This document shows positions 23,392 to 29,437 of a DNA stretch of 29,437 nucleotides, piece after piece. Position 1 is the first letter of the stretch; each line of letters starts with the position of its first letter. The translations under genes and the position numbers were made by a program. The stretch spans positions 1-29,437 of the forward strand of contig CAZGMJ010000066.1 of assembly GCA_964526785.1 (NCBI GenBank), read 5' to 3'. Source of the stretch: CAZGMJ01 sp964526785. GTDB taxonomy: Bacteria > Planctomycetota > Phycisphaerae > Sedimentisphaerales > Anaerobacaceae. The notes beneath the pieces were generated by a model. It saw only the letters and a program-made list of their open reading frames with translations. It was not told where the DNA came from and did not search any database.

Positions 23392-23968
23392 TTGCGCCAC
23401 CTCCTTTCTCACTGCTCAACAACTCCTTCAATCTGTTGCGGGCATAATAGAGTCGACTGGTTACCGTTCCCTTGTTGCAGTAGATGGCTTCTGCTATCTG
23501 TTCATAGGACATATGCTGAAAATGCCTCAAAATGATGACCTCTCTGTGCTTTTCATCGAGTTGGGAGATAGCTTTCCATACGCGGTCTCTGTCCTCATTC
23601 CTGTGCGCGACGGCATCGGGTGAGAATCGCACACCCGTGTCGGCCGGTTCGGGACAGCCTTCGGCATCGAGCGAATCGGCCTTTCGGACCTTGCGTTTGC
23701 GCAGGTGGCTGATGCAGAGATTCCTCAGAATCTGGTAGAACCAGGGGAAGAAACGCCGCCCGGGCTTGACCGACCTGATGTTGCGAAAGGCGCGGACGAA
23801 GGCCTCCTGCGACAAATCGAGCGCATCTTCTCGATTGCCCACCAATCCCAGCGCGATGAAGTAGGCGTCCTTCATATACCTGTTGACAAAGACCTCAAAC
23901 GCCTCTCTTGAGCCCCCCCTGCATCGTCGCATCGCGATCTGTTCGTCCTGACAAACCGTGGTTGTCAA
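23381..23968 (-). CDS. ECF-type RNA polymerase sigma factor
   Basis: A sigma-70 factor of the ECF type, 195 residues from a TTG at 23968 (GGAG 9 nt upstream) or 218 residues from a GTG at 24037. The shorter form is preferred because a likely -10 box covers the GTG and because family members start shortly before the DEQ motif. Region 2 is SREAFEVFVNRYMKDAYFI with EDALDLSQEAFVRAFR. Region 4 is DEKHREVIILRHFQHMSYEQ with a helix-turn-helix (AEAIYCNKGTVTSRLYYA). The stop overlaps the anti-sigma start. It heads the leftward run of ten genes and probably controls itself and the membrane genes that follow, which is inference. Confidence 0.94.
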   Translation of the reverse strand: MTTTVCQDEQIAMRRCRGGSREAFEVFVNRYMKDAYFIALGLVGNREDALDLSQEAFVRAFRNIRSVKPGRRFFPWFYQILRNLCISHLRKRKVRKADSLDAEGCPEPADTGVRFSPDAVAHRNEDRDRVWKAISQLDEKHREVIILRHFQHMSYEQIAEAIYCNKGTVTSRLYYARNRLKELLSSEKGGGASGM

Positions 23969-24028
23969 CTTCTCCGGCTCCAATACAAGGCTCAAAATGC
24001 TACACGCCACAAAGCATGTTTCCGTAGT

Positions 24029-24059
24029 AATATACACTTGGTGACGTGGTTTTCTTCAA
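24029..24059 (-). promoter_or_regulatory. Possible promoter of the sigma/anti-sigma operon
   Basis: On the minus strand TATATT (24034-24029) stands 19 nt after TTGAAG (24059-24054). Spacing is long, so an alternative ECF-type promoter is possible; GAAAAC lies between the two boxes. If real, transcription begins near 24022 and rules out the GTG at 24037 as start. Confidence 0.3.
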
Positions 24060-24131
24060 TTTTTTTGGCGGTTTTTCGCATGGCCGATAATGAGCCGGTC
24101 CGCGCAGCGGCACAGGCAGCGCCGAGATTTG

Positions 24132-25076
24132 TCATGACGGCGGTATCTTGAGCTTCCTGCCGCATCGCGGGCATTTTCCCATCCTGCCGGCGTACCTTGC
24201 GGGAACTTTCACCTTCTTGCCACATTCGCATATGAAGCGTATGACCTCCGCCGGCGGTTCGGAATCGAACGGAATCGTCTCCGGTTGGGGTTCGGCGGGC
24301 GTTTGTGCTGCACTGCGACCTACGTGCCGGTTATCCCCCTCGGCAGCAATCCGGGGACGACGCGGGCGCCAACCTGGCTGTGCGTCGATTCTCAGGAGTT
24401 CGAGGAGCGTCGTTTCATCCCGTTGCATTACGACACGGCCGGTCTTCAGCAGGACGATTGCGAGGACAAATCCGCCAACGAATCCGCCTACGTGCGTATC
24501 GTAAGCGACCATCCGGGTTCCGAACAGCAATCCCCATACATCAAACGCAAACCAGCACAGGATCATCCAGTAGCTCGACAGAGTGAAACGGACGGGATAC
24601 CAGAGCAGCAAGAAGAAGCAGCTAATATCGTTCTGCGGGAAGAATATGAGGTACATTCCCACGATACCGTTGATCGCCCCGCTGGCGCCGAGCACGAGTC
24701 CGCCGCCCGGCAGGATCAGATGAGCAAGCCCGGCAAAGACGCCGAGTCCCACATAGACCGGGAGATAGAGCAGGTTGCCCAGCTTCGAACAGACGGCGTT
24801 GCCGAACAGCCAGAGGAAGATGAGGTTGCCAAGGAGATGTATCAGGCCTCCGTGCAGCCACATGTAGCCGAAAAGTCCCCGGATACTCCAGCCCTTCAAT
24901 ACAAACTGCGTCATGGCTCCTGAGGCGAGGCCGAAGTCGCTTTCCGGGTTCTCCGCGAAAAAGCGAGCCAGTTCGAGTATCTGCAGGACAAAGACGCCCA
25001 ACACCGCCAGACACACGAACCAGTTCATCACTGGACGACGGTCGAAAGGAACATCTACGCGGTACGGTAACAGCAC
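24132..25076 (-). CDS. Rhomboid intramembrane serine protease with C-terminal zinc ribbon
   Basis: A 314-residue protein from a GTG at 25076 with GGAG 7 nt upstream. Six membrane helices fill residues about 17-212. The rhomboid marks are HGGLIHLLGNLIFLWLFG (residues 75-92), the active-site GASG with Ser132 and THVGGFVGG with His195. Together they form the Ser-His dyad that cuts substrates inside the membrane. The C-terminal part is a polar linker followed by a zinc-ribbon-like domain, CECGKKVKVP then CPRCGRKL (two CxC/CxxC pairs), an arrangement I remember from planctomycetes. Substrates are unknown. It is separated from the sigma operon by about 50 bases and from nrdJ by 141. Confidence 0.94.
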   Translation of the reverse strand: MLLPYRVDVPFDRRPVMNWFVCLAVLGVFVLQILELARFFAENPESDFGLASGAMTQFVLKGWSIRGLFGYMWLHGGLIHLLGNLIFLWLFGNAVCSKLGNLLYLPVYVGLGVFAGLAHLILPGGGLVLGASGAINGIVGMYLIFFPQNDISCFFLLLWYPVRFTLSSYWMILCWFAFDVWGLLFGTRMVAYDTHVGGFVGGFVLAIVLLKTGRVVMQRDETTLLELLRIDAQPGWRPRRPRIAAEGDNRHVGRSAAQTPAEPQPETIPFDSEPPAEVIRFICECGKKVKVPARYAGRMGKCPRCGRKLKIPPS

Positions 25077-25217
25077 TTACAACTCCATAGTGATTCGCAT
25101 ATATCCGGGACGATGGGTATTCTACCGCTGACAGCAGTGCAATGAAAGCGCCAATGGCAAGTGTCAAGATACACAAGCTACGATCGGTGCAGAAAGCCAG
25201 GCCACTGAACGAGCGAC

Positions 25218-27071
25218 TCAGGGGCGAGCGAGTGTCATCGGTTCGCTTTGCCGGCTCGCCCGTCGGTATACGGTGATTCCCTTGCAGCCGAGTTCGTAGG
25301 CCAGTTTGAAGGCCTTGTCGACCGTTCGGCTTGTCGCTGCGGCGCTGAGATTGACGGTCTTGCTGACGGCAGCGTCGCAATGCTTCTGGAAGGCGGCCTG
25401 CATGCGGATGTGCCATTGCGGCTTGATATCATAGGCGCACTTGAAAACGCGTCGAACCGGGGCGGGAATCTGCCTGAGATGCTGAATGCTGCCTGTTGCA
25501 GCGATCTCGCGGCGCAACTTCTGCGTGTAGATGCCCAGTTCCTCGGCGATTTGCCTGAATGCGGGGTTAATCTGGGTGAGTTTCGTGCCATTGAGTATCT
25601 GACGGGTGAAGATGAGCGAGTAGAGCGGTTCGATACCGGCCGAGCAATCCGCTATGATGCTGAGAGTGCCTGTTGGGGCGATGCACGTGATGGCGGCGTT
25701 GCGAACGCGTTTGTTCCTGCGGGTCTTCCACGTGCTGGAGTTCCAGTTGGGGAACACGCCGCGATTCTCGGCCAGTTCAGTGCTGGACCGGCGAGCAGTC
25801 CGATTGACGAATCGCATGAGCTCGGTGCCGAATGTGATACCTTGTTCGGAATCGTACGGAATGCCCAGAGCAAAGAGACAGTCGGCGAATCCCATTACGC
25901 CCAAGCCGATCTTCCGATTGGCCTGAGCCAGGCGAACCGCCTCCGCCACCGGGTAGTCGCATGCATCGATGATGTTGTCCAGGAAGCGCGTGGCCGCAGC
26001 GACGGTTTTACCCAGTGCATCATAGTCCAGGGCAGGACCTTTTTCGCCTTTGACGACGAATTTCGAAAGATTGATGCTTCCGAGGGTACAGGCTTCATAA
26101 GGCAGCAGGGGCTGTTCGCCGCAGGGATTCGTGGCTTCTATACGGCCGAGCGAGGGCGTGGGGTTGTCGCGATTGATCCGGTCTATGAAGGCCAGGCCCG
26201 GTTCGCCCGTCTTGTGCGCGCAACGGACAATGTGCTTCCATATCTCGCCTATGGTATAGAAGCGGGATGGGGCCTGCTGAGACGTTCGCGATCGCTGCGG
26301 GATCTCGTGTAGATCGGCGAGCTCGTAGCCAAGGACATCCAGCCGCCTGGGCAGCAGATATCGTCGATGCGTTCGCGGGTTCACGACGACATGCAGCGTG
26401 TCGGGGTCCTTGAGCAGTTTTCGCATCCAGCGGTCGTTTATTTTGACCGAGACGTTGAAATTCGTGAACGCCTGAAGGTCCTGCTTGGCGTGGAGAAAAC
26501 GCAGGATGTCGGGATGATCGACGCTCATCATGCCCATATTCGCACCCCGCCTGAAGGCCCCCTGCTGGATGGCTTCTGTAGTCTCGGAGAATATCCGCCA
26601 GAAGCTGATCGGGCCCGAGGTGGTGGACCCGCCTGCGATGCGGTCGCCCGTCGGTCTGAGATGATCGAACGAAAACCCGGTTCCTCCGCCGTTCTTCTGT
26701 ATCAGCGCGGTTTGTTTGACCGCGTCAAAGATTCCATCTATGCTGTCGCCGACGGGCAGGACAAAGCAGGCGCTGAGTGTGCCGCGACGACCGGCGTTCA
26801 TCAGGGTCGGCGAATTGGGCAGGAATCTCAGCGAGGCCATCAAGTCGTAGTACGTTTTGTGCCAGCGACGCACTGCGGCGGCCGACGCACCGTAGTTCTT
26901 TTCCTGCTCAGCGACAAGGCGGGCGGTTCGAGCGAACATCTCAGCGGGTGTTTCGGTCAGTTTGCCGCCGTCGTCGCGCGTGAGATATCGCTTGCGAAGA
27001 ACCGTCAGGGCCGTCTCCGTAAGATCAGGCGGAGGGCCGGGAACAGAGGCTTTTGAAGAGCTCGTTCTCAT
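25218..27071 (-). CDS. nrdJ: Adenosylcobalamin-dependent (class II) ribonucleoside-diphosphate reductase
   Basis: A 617-residue enzyme that reduces ribonucleotides with vitamin B12 as radical source. All catalytic residues are present: Cys102 in LSACFVLPVG and Cys328 in EACTLGSINLS (the redox pair), and Asn315, Cys317 and Glu319 in NPCGEQPLLP (the radical site). GGGTGFSFDHLRP and the phosphate-binding APTGTLS loop are also clear. It ends soon after GCKGITVYRRASRQSEP, so the longer C-terminal tail with CxxC found in many class II enzymes is missing. AGG is placed 5 nt before the ATG at 27071; a GTG at 27077 overlaps the stop of the small upstream gene. It could supply dNTPs with or without oxygen. 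Confidence 0.96.
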   Translation of the reverse strand: MRTSSSKASVPGPPPDLTETALTVLRKRYLTRDDGGKLTETPAEMFARTARLVAEQEKNYGASAAAVRRWHKTYYDLMASLRFLPNSPTLMNAGRRGTLSACFVLPVGDSIDGIFDAVKQTALIQKNGGGTGFSFDHLRPTGDRIAGGSTTSGPISFWRIFSETTEAIQQGAFRRGANMGMMSVDHPDILRFLHAKQDLQAFTNFNVSVKINDRWMRKLLKDPDTLHVVVNPRTHRRYLLPRRLDVLGYELADLHEIPQRSRTSQQAPSRFYTIGEIWKHIVRCAHKTGEPGLAFIDRINRDNPTPSLGRIEATNPCGEQPLLPYEACTLGSINLSKFVVKGEKGPALDYDALGKTVAAATRFLDNIIDACDYPVAEAVRLAQANRKIGLGVMGFADCLFALGIPYDSEQGITFGTELMRFVNRTARRSSTELAENRGVFPNWNSSTWKTRRNKRVRNAAITCIAPTGTLSIIADCSAGIEPLYSLIFTRQILNGTKLTQINPAFRQIAEELGIYTQKLRREIAATGSIQHLRQIPAPVRRVFKCAYDIKPQWHIRMQAAFQKHCDAAVSKTVNLSAAATSRTVDKAFKLAYELGCKGITVYRRASRQSEPMTLARP

Positions 27072-27073
27072 AT

Positions 27074-27358
27074 TCACCTGCGTCTGTTCGAACTGTTCGC
27101 GGGTTCGCGGTCGGAGTCGCGTCTGTCTTCGGTCGTTGTATCATGCCCACCGATCCGCCTGAGCCATCGCAATCGGAAGACGTCTCGCATTGCTTCGAGG
27201 AAGCGAACACCCATCCGCTGCGTGCTCGACTTGAATTCCATCCGTTCGAAGTCTTTTCCGGTCGGCTTTTTCGTGCGAACCGGCCATGTCGACAGAAGCC
27301 AGCCTGTGGCCGTGCCGATAAACGAACGCCCTGGTTTTTGCCGTTGCTCCTGGTGCAT
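27074..27358 (-). CDS. Small basic protein, coupled to nrdJ
   Basis: A 94-residue, Arg- and Lys-rich frame. GAGG stands 4 nt before the ATG at 27358. The segment ERMEFKSSTQRMGVRFLEAM followed by RDVFRLRWLRRIGG has the look of a conserved short planctomycete protein, though I can give it no family. Its TGA at 27076-27074 overlaps the possible GTG start of nrdJ at 27077, as in translational coupling. A shorter form from the ATG at 27241 has no ribosome-binding site. Function unknown. Confidence 0.55.
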   Translation of the reverse strand: MHQEQRQKPGRSFIGTATGWLLSTWPVRTKKPTGKDFERMEFKSSTQRMGVRFLEAMRDVFRLRWLRRIGGHDTTTEDRRDSDREPANSSNRRR

Positions 27359-27422
27359 GTCGCCTCGCGTGACTATGGTGCGCCGATTGTGTCCGCACCA
27401 ATGACAGACGATTCAACCGGGA

Positions 27423-28004
27423 TCACCTCTGGACGGCCACTCTGGTCGCCGCCAGCAGTTCTTCACCCGTTCTACTCTGTATGGCCGATCCACCGAGCAA
27501 CTGGCGCCGCTCGATGACTTCCGGAGCGGCATCGTAGTACGCCTGAGCAGCACCCACGCCTCCCTCGGCCGCACCAGCCGTTACATAGTCTCCATCGAGG
27601 AGCCAGCGGCTGACCTCGTCGTCATATTCGGCGGGATAAATGAGAGCCGTGACGAATCTACCATCCGCGTATTCTGTCAGATGCAATTTGGCTCTGCATG
27701 GCGGGGATGACTCGATTGCAAGGCGTTCGAGTCTGCCATATTCAGCCTGTGCGGTTTGCAAATCGGCGGCGTAGAACAGCATTGCCGCTTCGAGTTGGAA
27801 GGTCTGACTCGGCACGCCCCTGAGCTCCATACGGCCATCAGGATAGGCCCTGTGAATCTTGTACACTTTGCCGTCCCTGAACCTCTCGCTTTCGAGAAGC
27901 TCGGCCACCTCCTCGGCGGTAAACCCAACACCGGCGTGGTCGCCGAAGTCAAAGACGTAGAGGCCCTTGTATTTTTCAGTGTCTTTTAGCTGCGGTAGTC
28001 TCAT
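27423..28004 (-). CDS. Conserved hypothetical protein
   Basis: A 193-residue soluble protein of alpha/beta character: MRLPQLKDTEKYKGLYVFDF, AEEVAELLESERFRDGKVYK, GRMELRGVPSQTFQLEAAML, then a helical, Tyr- and Glu-rich second half. It has no signal peptide or membrane segment. From memory, similar proteins are found in planctomycetes and are not named. An in-frame TAA six bases upstream shows that 28004 is the earliest possible ATG. A perfect TATAAT on the minus strand (28012-28007) is oddly close, which would leave almost no leader; no Shine-Dalgarno is seen. It lies 86 bases after tyrS in the same direction. Confidence 0.8.
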   Translation of the reverse strand: MRLPQLKDTEKYKGLYVFDFGDHAGVGFTAEEVAELLESERFRDGKVYKIHRAYPDGRMELRGVPSQTFQLEAAMLFYAADLQTAQAEYGRLERLAIESSPPCRAKLHLTEYADGRFVTALIYPAEYDDEVSRWLLDGDYVTAGAAEGGVGAAQAYYDAAPEVIERRQLLGGSAIQSRTGEELLAATRVAVQR

Positions 28005-28090
28005 ACATTATACTTTATGCCCAAATGGCACTTCTTTCACGGTTTTTTTTGTGCGACAGGCGCCACAATATCGACTGTGGTTCTGTTTTG

Positions 28091-29299
28091 TCAGGAGAGT
28101 TTCAGTCTGGCGAACTTGCGTTTGCCTACCCGGACGACCATGCCGTCCTGCGGCGCGATCTCGGCGGCAGGATCGGTCATCTTCTCATCGTCGAGCGCCG
28201 CACCGCCCTGCTTGATCATGCGTTTGGCTTCGCCGCCGGATGCGACCAGGCCGCAGTGCACAAGCAGTTTCGAAACCATAATGGGAGAAGCCTCGACCTC
28301 TATTTCGGGCATTTCGTCCGGGAGTTGCTTCTGTGCGAAGACCTGTTCGAAATGTGCGGCGGCTGCTTCGGCGGCTGCGTCGTCATAGAACTGGCCAACG
28401 ATTGTCTTGCCGAGCAGGACTTTGGCCTGTTTCGGGTGGGTCCTGGACGGATCGGTTAATTCGGCGATGCGCGAGGGGGATTCGTCGGTCAGGAGTGTAA
28501 AGTAATTCTCCATCAATTCATCGGCGATGCTCATGACCTTGCCGAACATATCGTTGGGCTCGTCGGTGACACCGACATAATTGCCCTTGGATTTGCTCAT
28601 CTTCTCTTTGCCGTCCAGGCCGACGAGGATAGGCATGGTAATGACGACCTGCGGCTCCTGCTCGGCGTTTCGCTGGAGATCTCTGCCGACGAGGTTGTTG
28701 AAGGTCTGGTCCGTGCCGCCGAGTTCGACATCGCTTTGAATCATGACCGAATCGTATCCCTGCATAAGCGGGTACAGGAACTCGTGTACGCCTATGGGAT
28801 CGCCCTTCTTATAGCGCAGCTCGAATGTATCGCGTTCGAGCATTCGGGCGACAGTCATGCTGGCAGCCAGTTTGATAGTGTCGGCCAGGCGCAGGTCCGA
28901 CAGCCACTCGCTGTTGTGGCGGACTTCAAGCTTTTCCTCGGAGGTATCGAGTATCCTGCCCGCCTGCTCAAAGTACGTCTTTGCATTCGCCTCGATTTCT
29001 TCGGGCGACAGAATCGGACGAGTCGTATTCTGGCCGGTCGGATCTCCGATGCGAGCGGTGTAATCGCCAATAATCAGTACGGCTTTGTGGCCCATATCCT
29101 GAAACTGCCGCATCTTTCGCAGCACAACCGTGTGACCAAGGTGAATATCGGGACTGGTCGGGTCCAGACCCAGCTTGACGCGGAGTTGCCGGCCGGTTTC
29201 GGCGGCTCTCTCGAGCTTTTGCGCCAGTTCCTTGAGTGTGAAGATCTCTACCGTGCCGCGTTGCAGCACGTCGAGTTGTTCGCGCACTAATTCAGACAT
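28091..29299 (-). CDS. tyrS: Tyrosyl-tRNA synthetase
   Basis: A 402-residue enzyme that charges tRNA-Tyr. The class I signatures are present: the HIGH motif as PDIHLGHTV (His53-His56) and KEKMSKSKGN (KMSKS at residues 233-237). The central EFLYPLMQGYDSVMIQSDVE and ELGGTDQTFN motifs bind tyrosine. The C-terminus (SPIMVSKLLVHCGLVASGGE to KMTDPAAEI) is an S4-like RNA-binding domain. This is the long, TyrZ-like bacterial type of about 400 residues. The frame is open to 29368, but the promoter at 29340-29368 covers those codons, so the start is the ATG at 29299, with GGGAT upstream. Confidence 0.97.
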   Translation of the reverse strand: MSELVREQLDVLQRGTVEIFTLKELAQKLERAAETGRQLRVKLGLDPTSPDIHLGHTVVLRKMRQFQDMGHKAVLIIGDYTARIGDPTGQNTTRPILSPEEIEANAKTYFEQAGRILDTSEEKLEVRHNSEWLSDLRLADTIKLAASMTVARMLERDTFELRYKKGDPIGVHEFLYPLMQGYDSVMIQSDVELGGTDQTFNNLVGRDLQRNAEQEPQVVITMPILVGLDGKEKMSKSKGNYVGVTDEPNDMFGKVMSIADELMENYFTLLTDESPSRIAELTDPSRTHPKQAKVLLGKTIVGQFYDDAAAEAAAAHFEQVFAQKQLPDEMPEIEVEASPIMVSKLLVHCGLVASGGEAKRMIKQGGAALDDEKMTDPAAEIAPQDGMVVRVGKRKFARLKLS

Positions 29300-29339
29300 A
29301 GGCTTATCCCAAAGAGTCTCATGGAATTTCAAGACGGCC

Positions 29340-29368
29340 ATTATACACGAGAGCCGGAGGCTTGACAA
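29340..29368 (-). promoter_or_regulatory. Consensus sigma-70 promoter of tyrS
   Basis: On the minus strand TTGTCA (29368-29363), 17 nt, then a perfect TATAAT (29345-29340). Transcription should begin near 29333, giving a leader of about 34 nt to the ATG at 29299. This rules out the in-frame starts at 29368 and 29341. Confidence 0.75.
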
Positions 29369-29437
29369 GACTGAGCCACAACGGTAATCGTCCCAGCGAT
29401 TGTGCTACAATGTTGCGCATTTTGGTGGTTTGGTGGT

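Noticed and set aside
25077..25217. Hydrophobic-looking leftward frame between nrdJ and the rhomboid gene
   Set aside because: No start codon with ribosome-binding site; it runs on into the rhomboid gene out of frame. Probably chance.
25248..26312. Rightward 354-codon frame opposite nrdJ
   Set aside because: Antisense to a well-identified essential enzyme; no supporting signals.
29403..29411. Rightward TGCTACAAT, an extended -10-like sequence at the window end
   Set aside because: No -35 box at proper distance and no gene visible beyond it in this window.

Overview
The window most likely comes from a planctomycete of the class Phycisphaerae (Sedimentisphaerales-like). This is inferred, not proven. 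The signs are dockerin-like EF-hand half-modules (GDLNGD..VDF.DFAIL..NWL and GDIDGDGIVDFGDFAIM..HWL) on secreted proteins, lipoproteins with low-complexity tails, a rhomboid protease with a C-terminal zinc ribbon, and moderate GC. No rRNA, tRNA, CRISPR array, insertion sequence or integrase was seen.

Layout. (1) 1-2513: the A/T-rich 3' end of an unidentified gene, a TIM-barrel-like protein behind a strong ribosome-binding site, and a leftward DsrE-GNAT pair with its own promoter. (2) 2514-9321: a spacer with a perfect 10-bp inverted repeat, then four rightward exported proteins: a dockerin/His-Cys (caspase-like) protein, a coiled-coil lipoprotein with a C-terminal dockerin half-module, a tiny EHPT-repeat lipoprotein and a transglutaminase-like lipoprotein. 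They are met by a leftward secreted all-helical protein with a near-consensus promoter. (3) 9322-12563: a lipoprotein with a long acidic linker and a DUF547-like domain, then metK and a clear terminator. (4) 12627-16857, leftward: a small secreted protein, purH, a PQQ-type beta-propeller protein and a small helical protein. (5) 17014-24060, leftward: ten closely spaced genes headed by an ECF sigma factor and a zinc-finger anti-sigma factor, then YbjQ, NfeD, a PLDc_N-like membrane peptide, an SPFH/stomatin protein, a small membrane protein, a coiled-coil protein, a DUF2007-like membrane protein, a radical SAM protein of the DNA-repair-linked type and an SGNH hydrolase. (6) 24132-29368, leftward: rhomboid protease, class II ribonucleotide reductase preceded by a small basic ORF with overlapping start and stop, a conserved hypothetical protein, and tyrS with a consensus promoter.

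How the genes may work together. The sigma/anti-sigma/NfeD/SPFH/YbjQ/PLDc_N run looks like an envelope-stress module: the NfeD-stomatin partnership is established knowledge, its control by this sigma factor is inference. The 2961-8005 block looks like a set of surface proteins with two cysteine-protease-like folds, and is the best candidate for an undescribed system. metK, purH, nrdJ and tyrS are ordinary housekeeping genes that anchor the window in a chromosome.
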